The notes under the pieces are model-generated. The model saw only the letters and a program-made list of their open reading frames with translations, was not told where the DNA came from and searched no databases. Position numbers and translations under genes: made by a program. From Monoplex corrugatus (taxonomy: Eukaryota > Mollusca > Gastropoda > Littorinimorpha > Ranellidae), in the NCBI GenBank assembly GCA_030674185.1, contig JAPXFY010000021.1, positions 73,007,221 to 73,071,220 of the forward strand: a DNA stretch of 64,000 nt, read 5' to 3'. Positions 24,846 to 36,246 of this stretch are shown here, one piece after another. The number at the start of each line of letters is the position of its first letter. Position 1 is the stretch's first letter.

Positions 24846-25438
24846 CTGCAAAAATGAAAATAAAAACTCGAAACTGTAGTGTAAATCTAACAGTGCTGTC
24901 TCAACTGTTATGAACTGTGTACTCCACTGATCTGAATTATAACAGTTTCAATATCAGTTACTAAAGACAACGTTTCTGAGCTCGGAATACATTCCATAAG
25001 CACTAACGCCACTGATGCCATGAGATAGAAGATATCCAGAATAATCATGGTATAAACACTGAGCTTGCACGTAAGTACTGTACGTCGGCAAGGTCCTGAG
25101 GTCGTACCTAGCGTATGGGTGTTACGTGTATATCTTATATTTGTAGCAGTCTGTCGGTGCAACAGTTCAGGATACAGTGTAATGAAACGTGTATAAATAC
25201 ATGTTGTTCAACGTTGGGGCTCAAACCCACAACCCTGGGTAAGAGTCCCGCGCTGTACGGACTGAGCCAACAAACACTGTGTGAACAGCAAGTTCTGACG
25301 TCTTCTCAGTCTGTCCCTGCAGTCATGACAGACTTCAGACTTCTGAGTTCAGAACATTCTATTACTGAAGGACAGTAGCATTAGGTCCCATTGGATCTGT
25401 CTTACAGCTAGTTCTTACTACTCTACACGCTTAATATA
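24846..25438 (-). other. Probable STEAP 5' intron, no coding signal
   Basis: No gene is seen on either strand. It contains the degenerate tRNA-Lys-like element at 25206-25275. The upstream exon and promoter were not located. Confidence 0.5.
25206..25275 (-). mobile_element. tRNA-Lys-like SINE head or tRNA pseudogene
   Basis: On the minus strand, TTGGCTCAGTCCGTACAGCG (A box and D arm), then GGGACTCTTACCCAGG in the anticodon-arm position, then GTGGGTTTGAGCCCCAA (B box and T arm). The layout follows a tRNA-Lys(CUU) gene, but the acceptor ends do not pair, so it is not called as a working tRNA. Confidence 0.7.
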
Positions 25439-25448
25439 AGCATACTAT

Positions 25449-25826
25449 CATCATCATCATCGTCATCAGGTGCCTTGCCACATGGCGTTGGCGATCATGG
25501 CCTTCCATCTGTTTCTATCTCTTGTTGCCTCAAGCACCTCTTCCATCCTCTTTGTCTTCAGCCACTCTGCAAGTCCGTCCAACATCTTCTCCCTGGGTCT
25601 ACCTGGTGCTCTCTTTCCCTCCAGCTTTCCTGTTGTGACCAGGTGCTCCAATTCCCCTTTCCTCATAAAATGGCCCATAAATGTTGCCTGTCTTTTCCTA
25701 ATCTTCCTTATGAGTGATCTACTTGTGTCTGCCTCCATCAAGACTGTCTCGTTTGTTTTCTTTGCTGTCCATGGAAATCTCAACATTCTTCTTAGAAACC
25801 ATGAGCGTAGTTGCAAATAAATGGGA
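25449..25826 (-). mobile_element. 5'-truncated copy of the RTE-like LINE with a perfect 10-bp target duplication
   Basis: Carries only the last about 115 codons of the reverse transcriptase ORF (from WFLRRMLRFPWTAKKTNE to the stop) plus the (TGA)n-type tail. It matches 17755-18110 closely. AGCATACTAT occurs at 25439-25448 and 25827-25836 as a perfect duplication. About 25 bases at the 5' junction (25801-25826) do not match the longer copy. Confidence 0.92.
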
Positions 25827-25837
25827 AGCATACTATA

Positions 25838-26130
25838 AAAAGTTACAACAACAACAACAACAACAAAAACAGATGAGGATCACACAGGAAGTATTGCAAT
25901 TGCCGACAATAATTACACTGACCACCACGCTCCATGGCAGCCGGCAGAAACTGGGGGAAAACCCAAACCAAACAAACCAAATGAAATCTATGAAAAACAA
26001 ACAAACAAACAAACAAACAAACAAACCCTACCAAACCAAACCAAACGAAATCTACAACAAACAACCAAACAACAACAACAACACAAATACCCAAACCAAA
26101 CCAAACCAGGGGTAGTGACACCGGGTAAGT
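25838..26130. repeat. CAA, CAAA and CCAAA-type simple repeats
   Basis: A (CAA)n tract at 25846-25868, (CAAA)n at 25996-26028 and irregular CCAAA/ACAAC to about 26108, separated by short unique segments. Confidence 0.85.
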
Positions 26131-26178
26131 TCGGCAGATTGGGCAACAAAAACAAATAACACACACTCGTGCGCGCAC

Positions 26179-26179
<1 letters not shown>

Positions 26180-26233
<54 letters not shown>

Positions 26234-26285
26234 GAGAGAGAGAGAGAGAAACAGAGAGAGAGAGAGTGAGAGAGAGAGAGAAGCA
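26180..26285. repeat. (GA)n microsatellite
   Basis: A nearly pure GA dinucleotide tract on the plus strand. Confidence 0.97.
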
Positions 26286-27235
26286 AAGAATAAAAATGAT
26301 GGTCCCAATCTCTCACAAAACATAATACCGTTTATACTCCTTACCGATTGAAAAAAAATCCCCACTGTAGTTGTACTGTCCTTGGCACAACGCAGTCCCC
26401 AAAACACACACAACACAGCCAGCTACAGCAATGCTGCTTCAAATCAAACTCCACACCACATAAGCACTACAGTACATGTAGTCAGTGAATTGATTCACAC
26501 GCACGCCACAAAGACACAGATGATACAAAAGTACATGTACATGTTTCCTACACTACCACAAAACGTCCCATTCCCAGGAACATCGCGCAACATTTCTTAA
26601 AGTAATTTTCAGGTCGTTGATTCAGTCCAAGGCCCCGCAAAGCAAAGTCTCTGATTCCGTTTTCACACTACTATAGTATAAATCATAAAAACTTCAGTCC
26701 AAATTTTCCAGGAACACCACACGACACTTCTTACTCGTAAAACTGAATTCTATGTTAGCAACAAGTTGCTGGTTCGGTTCAAAAACCTTGCAAAACAACT
26801 TGTTTAGTTCAGTTTTTACACCGCTTCATATCTATACATATATTCATACCTGGAACACTGCAGTCTTTCTCTCTGTCTAGAAAAGCAGACAGGCAAGCTT
26901 GTTTCACGTGATACGTAGCCGACAAACGACAGATATGGCCGGCCGCTGGTGCCGTCAGAAAGACTTGAAGCTGTATGTCTTCTGTCTCTGGTGCTATCGC
27001 GTCTATCTTCTGACAGGCTCTAGAGTGAAGAAACAGACTACACCCCAACCACTCCATGGGATGAGGAGGGGAGGGGGAGAGAAAGAGCCAGGGAAGTGGG
27101 GAGGGGGGGTTCTTTCAGTGTGAATAGTACTTGTTTACCCCGCCTTTTGGAAACTGGTTGGGGATTTCAATTTTCTCTGCCAATTTTGTCGCCGCTTTGT
27201 TACTTGATCCCGACGTTCATTCGCACTGCAACATC
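26286..27235. other. Non-coding stretch with a diverged about 135-bp tandem duplication
   Basis: No gene is recognised. TTCCCAGGAACATCGCGCAA (about 26570) and TTTCCAGGAACACCACACGA (about 26705) start two diverged copies. Pieces of 26810-26915 (TTTTTACACCGCT and GCAAGCTTGTT..CACGT) reappear at 27960-28035 inside the following array. Confidence 0.6.
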
Positions 27236-30200
27236 CTACAACTTCCGGCCATGCCAACACACACCAACCACGTTCATTCCGCCAGCTGCCAACACACCCC
27301 AACACTACGTCATTCGGCCAGCTGCCCACACACCACCATACTACGTTCATTCCGGCCAGCTGCCAACACCAACCACCACAACACACGTTCATTCCGGCCC
27401 TGCCAAACACAACACCCCAACCTACGTTCATCGGCCAGCTGTCCAACACACACCAACATACGTCGGCGCTGCCACAACAAACAGAGCAGACGGAGGAAAC
27501 AACAAACCACAACAACGTTCATTCCGGCAAGCTGACAAACAAACAATCAAGATTCCACACCCAACACTACGTTCATTACGGCCAGCTTCCCAACCACAAC
27601 AACACACCAACCTACGTTATTACGGCCAGCTGCCAACCACAACACACACAACACGCTACGTTCATTCGCCATGACTCCACACCACAACACACAGTTCATG
27701 AGCAGTCAATATCACACACTACGTCATTCGGCCAGCTGATCCAAACAACAACACCACACTACCATACGCCATTCCCAGAACACCCAACATTCTAAGTTTC
27801 AGTTCGGCCAGCTGTCCAACCACACAACCAAACACTACGTTTTCCACACTGTAAAACAAAAATCACAAACCAAACACCACACGTCATTCGCTATCTGTCA
27901 AACACACATACACCAACATACGTGATTCGGCCAGACTTCCCAAAACAACACACTATCACGTTTTTACACCGCTATCTTCAAACAACCAACACGCACTTTC
28001 TTTGCAGAAAACAACAGCAAGCTTGTTCACGTACGTCCACAACACAAGCCGCCACCCAAAACGTTCATTCGGCCAGCTGCCCCAGCTAACCACACTACGT
28101 TCATCCGGCCAGCTGCCAAAAAAACCACACATACGTTCATTCCGCCAGCACCACCACACATCCTGGCCATGCAGACAGCACACACAACACTACGTCATTC
28201 GGCCAGCTGGGAGGGGGCTTCTTCATTGAAGCTTACCACACACCGACACACTACGTTCATTCGGCCAGTCTGCCAACACACATCATACGCCTTTACAGTG
28301 TCCACACACAACCACCTACGTTCATCGGCCAGCTGCCAACACAACCACCAACCCTACGTCTCCATTCCACACAACCCACCAACACTACGTTCATCCGGCC
28401 AGCTGCCCAACACACCAACTCACCAACCCACCCAAACACGCATCGCCACGTTCAACACGCCAGCTGACCTCACATCCCCACCAACACACACACACCACCA
28501 ACACACTCATATCGGCCAGTGCCCAACAACCACCACAACACCATCACTACGTCATTCGGCCAGCTCCAACACACCACCAACCTACGTTCATTCCGGCCAG
28601 CTGCCAACACAAACACACCACCAACACTACTTTTCATTCGGCCAGCTGCCCAACACACAACACATTCGGCACGCAACACACCACCAACACTACGTTCCAT
28701 TCCGGCCAGCTGCCAACACACAACAACCAACACTACGTTCATTCCGGCCAGCTGTCCAACACACAACCCCACCAACACTACGTTCATTACGGCCAGCTGT
28801 CCAACACACAACACACACCACACTACGTTCATTCCGGCCAGCTGCCCAACACAACACACCACCAACACTACGTTCATTCGGCCAGCTGCCCAACACACCA
28901 CCAACACTACGTTCATTCCGGCCAGCTGCCCAACACACAACCACCACCAACACTACGTTCATTACGGCCAGCTGCCAACACACAACACACCACCAACACT
29001 ACGTTCATTACGGCCAGCTGCCAACACACCAAACACACCACCAACACTACGTTCATTCGGCCAGCTGTCCAACACACAACACACCACCAACACTACGTTC
29101 ATTCCGGCCAGCTGTCCAACACACCACCACACACTCGTTCATTCCGGCCAGCTGCCAACACACCACCAACACTACGTTCATTCGGCCAGCTGCCAACACA
29201 CAACACACCACCAACACTACGTTCATTCGGCCAGCTGCCAAACACAACACACCACCAACACTACGTTCATTCCGGCCAGCTGCCCAACACACCACCAACA
29301 CTACGTTCATTCGGCAGCTGCCAACACCACACACCACCAACACTACGTTCATTCGGCCAGCTGCCCAACACACCACCAACACTACGTTCATTCCGGCCAG
29401 CTGCCAACACACACCACCACCAACACTACGTTCATTCGGCCAGCTGCCCAACACACAACACACCACCAACACTACGTTCATTCCGGCCAGCTGCCAACAC
29501 ACACCACACTACGTTCATTCGGCGCTGCCCCAACACCACACCAACACTACGTTCATTCCGGCCAGCTGCCCAACACCAACACCCACCAACACTACGTTCA
29601 TTACGGCCAGCTGCCCAACACACAACCATTCAGCCACCACCAACACTACGTTCATTCCGGCCAGCTGCCACACACACAACACACCACCAACACTACGTTC
29701 ATTACGGCCAGCTGTCCAACACACCACCAACACTACGTTCATTCCGGCCAGCTGCCCAACACACAACACCCACCAACACTACGTTCATTCGGCCAGCTGC
29801 CCAACACACCACCAACACTACGTTCATTCCGGCCAGCTGTCCAACACACAACACACCACCAACACTACGTTCATTACGGCCAGCTGTCCAACACACAACA
29901 CACCACCAACACTACGTTCATTACGGCCAGCTGTCCAACCACAACACACCACCAACACTACGTTCATTCCGGCCAGCTGCCCAACACACAACACACCACC
30001 AACACTACGTTCATTACGGCCAGCTGTCCAACACACACACACCACCAACACTACGTTCATTACGGCCAGCTGCCCAACACACCACCAACACTACGTTCAT
30101 TACGGCCAGCTGCCCAACACACAACACACACCAACACTACGTTCATTACGGCCAGCTGCCCAACACACCACCAAACTACGTTCATTACGGCCAGCTGCCC

Positions 30201-30660
30201 AACACACCACCAACACTACGTTCATTCCGGCCAGCTGCCAACACACACCACCAACACTACGTTCATTACGGCCAGCTGTCCAACACACAACACACCACCA
30301 ACACTACGTTCATTCGGCCAGCTGCCCAACACACCACCAACACTACGTTCATTACGGCCAGCTGTCCCAAACACACCACCAACACTACGTTCATTCGGCC
30401 AGCTGCCCAACACACCACCAACACTACGTTCATTACGGCCAGCTGCCCAACACACAACACACCACCAACCCTACGTTCATTCGGCCAGCTGCCCAACACA
30501 CACACACCACCAACACTACGTTCATTCCGGCCAGTGACCCAACACACAACACACCACCAACACTACGTTCATTCCGGCCAGCTGCCCAACACACACACAC
30601 CACCAACACTACGTTCATTACGGCCAGCTACCCAACACACACCACCACCAACACTACGTT
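27236..30660. repeat. 40/47-bp minisatellite
   Basis: The unit holds ACACTACGTTCATTCCGGCC, AGCTGCCCAACACACCACCA, and in the 47-bp form an extra ACAACAC. ATTCCGG, ATTACGG and ATTCGG variants alternate, as do GCTGCCC and GCTGTCC. From 27236 to about 28650 it is degenerate with many indels; from 28700 to 30660 it is regular. Most units carry CAGCTG. Long plus-strand open frames (833 and 672 codons) reflect units without stops and are not taken as a gene. Confidence 0.94.
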
Positions 30661-30786
30661 CATTCAGTAAAGTCCCACAGCCAGCAAGTCCTGGGAGCCA
30701 GCGATATCAGGACGCCGTTGGACTACCCATCAGAGAGACCCTGCACTGCTGCTGGGTCTCTTGGACGGAGTTGACAATAGTTGTAC
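30661..30786. other. Unique spacer between two arrays
   Basis: About 125 bases without similarity to either neighbouring array; no feature seen. Confidence 0.6.
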
Positions 30787-31750
30787 TGACTCAGCTTACT
30801 GACGACACTGCCTAATAACCCCCACCCCCCTTCCTACTGACGACACTGCCTAATAACCCCCACCCCCTTCCTACTGACGACACTGCCTAATAACCCCCAC
30901 CCCCCTTCCTACTAACGACACTGCCTAATAACCCCCACCCCCTTCCTACTGAACGACACTGCCTAATAACCCCCACCCCCCCTTCCTACTGACGACACTG
31001 CCTAATAACCCCCACCCCCCTTCCTACTAACGACACTGCCTAATAACCCCCACCCCCCTTCCTACTAACGACACTGCCTAATAACCCCCACCCCCCTTCC
31101 TACTGACGACACTGCCTAATAACCCCCACCCCCTTCCTACTAACGACACTGCCTAATAACCCCCACCCCCTTCCTACTGACGACACTGCCTAATAACCCC
31201 CACCCCCCTTCCTACTGACGACACTGCCTAATAACCCCACCCCCCTTCCTACTGACGACACTGCCTAATAACCCCCACCCCCCTTCCTACTGACGACACT
31301 GCCTAATAACCCCACCCCCTTCCTACTGACGACTATGCTCATTAAACCTCCACCTCCCTCTCCTACTAGACACACTGGCCTAATAACCCCACCCCCCCTC
31401 CACTGACGACACTGCCTAATAACCCACACCCCCCTTCCTACTGACGACACTGCCTAATAACCCCCACCCCCCTTCCTACTGACGACACTGCCTAATAACC
31501 CCCACCCCCTTCCTACTGACGACACTGCCTAATAACCCCCACCCCCCTTCCTACTGACGACACTGCCTAATAACCCCCACCCCCCTTCCTACTGACGACA
31601 CTGCCTAATAACCCACACCCCCCTTCCTACTGACGACACTGCCTAATAACCCCCACCCCCCTTCCTACTGACGACACTGCCTAATAACCCCCACCCCCTT
31701 CCTACTGACGACACTGCCTAATAACCCCCACCCCCCTTCCTACTGACGAC
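30787..31750. repeat. 38-bp C-rich minisatellite, about 25 copies
   Basis: The unit is TTCCTACTGACGACACTGCC followed by TAATAACCCCCACCCCCC. Length differences come mainly from C-run lengths. The minus strand carries two G-runs per unit. One damaged stretch lies at about 31325-31400. Confidence 0.96.
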
Positions 31751-32236
31751 AGTTATCACTCACTTACAGAGCTACAGACCAAGTTAGACACTCTCCAGTA
31801 AAATCACCACACCTACGGCCTTCAAAAGACACCACCTCTCCCCTCCATGAACCACTGACACTCACGATCCTAATTCAAACCTACCTCAGGCATGGACGCG
31901 GTAGGGAAAAGGAAACTGAGGTCACCACCAGATCAGGGCATGAAGCGCCACAGACCATGAGACAATTCTGACCATGGGACAATTCTGACCATGCTATGAC
32001 AGTTGGATCTAGGTCTTCCTTCGTCTGCAAAAGCTTCCAAAATATCCAAAATACCGAAATATCCATATGAAAACAAACCCCAGACTTATTAATACAATTT
32101 TTGTACCCACATTGACCTATCAGCGCCAGACCTGGAGTTTAACAATCCACAAGATGAGATGTCACGGAACAACGGCCGGCAAGACCAGAAGAGACGTGAC
32201 TAGCAAGGAAGAGATCCAGTAATAACGTCTGTCAAC
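31751..32236. other. Unique stretch with a short dispersed repeat
   Basis: No gene is seen. ACAATTCTGACCATG is repeated at about 31960-31995. Bases 32068-32175 contain CAGCGCCAGACCTGGAGTTT and match 33555-33668 in the same orientation, so this is one copy of a dispersed repeat. Confidence 0.6.
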
Positions 32237-32490
32237 CACTACATCACACAACAGCGGTTCCAGTGGTCTGGCCACCTGACCAGAAAGCCAGTCAACCCGC
32301 CAACCCTTCCAGCTCACAACACTACATCACACAACAGCGGTTCCAGTGGTCTGGCCACCTGACCAGAAAGCCAGTCAACCCGCCAACCCTTCCAGCTCAC
32401 AACACTACATCACACAACAGGGTTCCAGTGGTCTGGCCACCTGACCAGAAAGCCAGTCAACCCGCCAACCCTTCCAGCTCACAACACTAC
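32237..32490 (+). repeat. 83-bp tandem triplication derived from a LINE ORF end
   Basis: Three nearly identical units begin at 32237, 32320 and 32402. In one frame the unit encodes HYITQQRFQWSGHLTRKP, resembling the RW.GHL.R segment near the end of LINE ORFs. The LINE origin is inferred from this short similarity and is moderately supported. Confidence 0.8.
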
Positions 32491-32534
32491 ATTTTTGAGG
32501 CTTCAGATTCAGAGGAAGACCACTGTTTGTTATT

Positions 32535-32770
32535 GTGCTTAAAGTCCAGCCGACTGCGTACAGCTATATCAGGGTTATAAGCATTTGAAAACATACTTCA
32601 ACAGGAAAAAAAAAGAAAAGGAAAAAACATTCAGTACACATATCAATGCATTCGCGCACATAATCTAAGGAGATGCCCCTAGCCTTGACCACTCCGTCCA
32701 ATTCATCACAGAAGAGATTTAAAGAAACATACCTGAATACCAATCTAAACATAACTAATGACACTAAAAC
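32535..32770 (+). mobile_element. Element X, copy 3 (5' part only)
   Basis: Starts CTTAAAGTCCAGCCGACTGC, with CACATATCAATGCATTCGCG at about 32638-32657 and TAAACATAACTAATGACACT near 32750, matching copies 1 and 2. After that it diverges, and no minisatellite expansion is present. Confidence 0.78.
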
Positions 32771-33006
32771 ACAAATAGAGGTATCAGAGGTAATGTGTGA
32801 GCTTGTGATAAAACCCACCCTTTCTGAAATAGCAGACAGGGTACCGGTAGGGAGGGGTAGTGAGGAGTACGGAATTTAGTCGTCCTTCATGTCTAGTTCC
32901 TTGAATAAACTTTGTTTAACTACAGTTGAATAACATGCACGAATGAGCAAAAAACAAACAAACAAAAAACAACAACAGCAACAACAACAAAACTCAACAA
33001 ACTTTG

Positions 33007-33042
33007 ATACCACACACACACACAACACACACACACACACAC

Positions 33043-33093
<51 letters not shown>

Positions 33094-33117
33094 CACATAT
33101 ATATATATATATATATA

Positions 33118-33155
<38 letters not shown>

Positions 33156-33205
33156 CGCGCGTGTGTGTGTGTGTATGTGTGTGTGTGTATTGTATGTATT
33201 GTATG
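33007..33205. repeat. (CA)n-(TA)n-(TG)n compound microsatellite
   Basis: CA repeats, then about 24 bases of alternating AT, then TG repeats. As an inverted arrangement it could fold into one long hairpin centred on the AT tract. Confidence 0.95.
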
Positions 33206-35100
33206 TATGTATATACATGTTACTGTCCTTTTGCGTTGAACTGACGTTCCTTTATTCCAAGAATTCATCATGCTATGCTCACATCATTACAACACACAAC
33301 ACAATGACATGAACATCTGCTACACGTACGCAAAATATGCAACAATAACAACAACCATAATAGTAATAACAATAATTTCTCATGTAAAATTCATTTCAGA
33401 CAAAATAACAATTTCAACAAATCAAAAGCACTGAACAATGAATACGAGTAATTCTAACATAACAGTACAATCTAACCGCTATGTCGTTCTGCTGGTAATC
33501 ATGCGTAACACGAGACATAATTTTGACATCAATTGAACAGAAAGTTACTGGGGCCATGAAAAACAAAATTCAGGCTTTTCAATACAATTTTTGTTCCCAC
33601 ACTGACTGACTTATCAGCGCCAGACCTGGAGTTTAACAATCCATAAGATGAGATGTCACGGAACAACTACGTTCTATTACATTTTTGACACATACCTACA
33701 ACCATATAAATGAACCAAAATAAACAGAAGAGGAGGCCAGACTTAGCCGAATACCACCAACTTTCAGTATGTCCCTGGTGGGTGAATTCATCCTCCTTGT
33801 CTGTGTGTGTGTGTACAGACTACTGTGGTCTGATTATCAGTCTTGGCTGTCAGTGTGAGTTTGACAGCAAAATTAACGCAGAGCGCGCGGTCTTATCATC
33901 GTCGTCTTATCACAGCGCCAGTCTCAGTGCTGGGCCACTTATCTCTTGTCTGGGGCTACTCTGGCAGCACACAGGACAAAGAAGTTCCCTGTTGTAGGAC
34001 GGGCCTATCTAGCACGGGCTGGTTGACTCTTTTGACAGACCTGTGGACTAGACAACTGATGTCTCCACTTCAACCCCAGCGGCGTAAAAGAACTGGCTTG
34101 TTTGTCGCTTACCTTAATACTCCAGTCACTCTGCTGATGTCAGCTACGTGTTTCATAGATCCCCCCCCCCCCCGTCCCCTCCCATCCCCATTCCAGGAGC
34201 CTGCTAGTGTTGGCTAAGGCAGTCTACCAGATAAGTGTTGGCGGATCTGACCGATGGGGCATATAGACTTGTTTTGATGAGTCCTATTGAACAAACTGAA
34301 AATTTCCGAACTGATTTCATATACCTTAGGACGAGCATTAGCTGACTTATTTACTTGCTGTCTATAATGCATCATCATTACATCATGTAAAGCAGCAACC
34401 AACGTTCTCTGCTTCTGTCTGTTGTAGGCCATCCTTTGTATAGTACCCCAAGTGTATTTCAGGGCTCTAAGGTCTCGTTTTGCTTACCACAAGTTGTTCT
34501 TCTCTTCTGGTGTCCAGCAAAGGGCAGTCTGGTGACGTTATTCTGTTGTCTTTGGATGATGTGCCCAATCCATCTCCAGCACAAGTGTACTGTTTGGTAG
34601 ATGCAAAATATTAAAAAATACCTTGTCACATTTTGTTTTACCTGTTTGGTAGATGATTTCACCCATGGCACATGTTTTCTGTATATGAATGAAAACAGTA
34701 CACAATCTGTATAACAATCTGACATTGTGCATTCACATACATCTCGGATAAATCAGTAATGCTACTGTGTACGTTCAACGTTGTTATCAGATTTACACAC
34801 CCTTCCTGTGTCACCACAATGATACCACATACAATATCAGCTTAAGAAAGTTAAAAAGAAGGTGGTAAAACCATTCTAACAGTTTCTACTTTCATCAAAA
34901 AGAGTTTACAGAATATCCAGATTTTGTACTTCTCAAGGTCACAAGGATCATCCGATGAAATAAAGCCTGAAATGCATTGAGAACAATTGTAGGTAGTTAC
35001 AACAGCGAGAATAATGTAAATATGTTTTGTCAGAAGTTCTTGAGAAAAATGTGTTCACATACCTCTCTCAACTAGCGCTGTTTTCACCTGTTTTCTTCAT
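33206..35100. other. Mostly unique non-coding stretch with old repeat fragments
   Basis: No intact gene is seen. It contains the second copy of the dispersed repeat (33555-33668), an 11-C run near 34160 and the decayed LINE end at 34365-34620. The remaining open frames show no recognised motif. Confidence 0.6.
34365..34620 (-). pseudogene. Decayed LINE ORF C-terminus
   Basis: On the minus strand, across several frames, pieces read WRWIGHIIQRQQNN, then TPEEKN, then RMAYNRQKQRTLVAALH. This is the order found at the end of a group of animal LINE ORFs (a W.GH segment, a TPEGKR-like segment and a RQ.WRTLVAALH-like end). Frameshifts and stops show it is dead, and it is a different lineage from the 17755-20710 element. 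Confidence 0.65.
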
Positions 35101-35365
35101 CCCATGGACCTTGACCTTGGCGCCATGATCCTCGCTACTCAACAACCCGCACTGTAGATTTAAATGTGATGAAGATCAAACCAAGAAACAGCCGAGAAAA
35201 AAGCTGTGAAGGTCTTTTGGATGAAACCATGAACCAAAGCTCCGATCACAACTGCACTTACCACATGTTAAATATCCCATAGCAACAAAGGAGTTGTTCC
35301 TGGCAAAATTTTGTAGAAAAAAATCTTTTACAAGTAAACAGAAATACACACAAAACCAGTGGAAA

Positions 35366-35367
<2 letters not shown>
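35101..35367. other. Dispersed-repeat-like segment with a GACCTTGACCTTGG motif
   Basis: GACCTTGACCTTGGCGCCAT at about 35107 and the following loosely similar sequence resemble 44143-44235. Both stretches are followed by a CA/TG microsatellite. No coding signal. Confidence 0.45.
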
Positions 35368-35440
<73 letters not shown>

Positions 35441-35495
35441 TGAGTGAGCTTACGTGTGTGTGTGTGTGTGAGTGTGTGTGTGTGTGTGTGCGTGC

Positions 35496-35570
<75 letters not shown>
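35368..35570. repeat. (CA)n then (TG)n microsatellite, inverted arms
   Basis: About 70 bases of CA, then GTGTGAGTGAGCTTACGTG, then about 120 bases of mostly TG. The arms are complementary and could form a long hairpin. Confidence 0.96.
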
Positions 35571-35576
<6 letters not shown>

Positions 35577-36246
35577 TCGACAGACAGATAGACAGCTCCA
35601 TATATAGATAGATCAATAGACATTCATCAGAAACAATAAAGAAAATGAATTTAAACAGCATTAATGAAAAATGCTTTGACTAAAAACAAACAAGCAAACA
35701 AACAAACAAACAAGCAAACAAACAGCGAACGGTGAAAAATACGTTAGCTATTAACAACAACAACTCTTCAATATTACAATGCAGTGTTTATTACCATCAT
35801 GAAACAATATGATCTACGTACATATCCGAGATTAAATACAACATTCACATTTGTATACAAATTTCTTACTCGTGTGTAAAAATTTCAAAAATACAACATC
35901 ACATCACCCAAAAATGTATTGTTTTCGTGTTGACTTCAGTATCTGTACTTTCTGTGGATCCCATGAATAGGGTAACTTCTTAATTAATGGCAAAGTCTTG
36001 GATCGATCCATCTATCTTTCTATCCATCCATCATCTATATGTCTGTCTGTCCATCCGTTTATCTGTCTTTTCTCTATGTACGCCTATTTCTTTCTGTATG
36101 AAAAGGGATTTTTCAATAGAATGTTGCAGGCACACAATTGCTTTGTTTTTTTAACATGTGATCAATGCATGCTGCATGCAGGACCTTGGTTTATCATCTT
36201 ATTAAAAACTTTAGCAGCTAGACCAGCACTTAAGATCTTTTTTTCC
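35571..36246. other. Unique AT-rich stretch
   Basis: Short simple repeats (AAAC near 35690-35720, CAT/TCTG near 36005-36070). No gene or RNA was recognised. Confidence 0.55.

Noticed and set aside
25206..25275. Functional tRNA-Lys gene
   Set aside because: A and B boxes and the anticodon-arm region fit, but the acceptor arms do not pair and the T arm is imperfect.
28169..30670. 833-codon open frame as a Thr/His-rich protein gene
   Set aside because: It lies almost wholly in the 40/47-bp array; other frames over the same units are also open (672 codons plus, and several minus), so it reflects stop-free repeat units.
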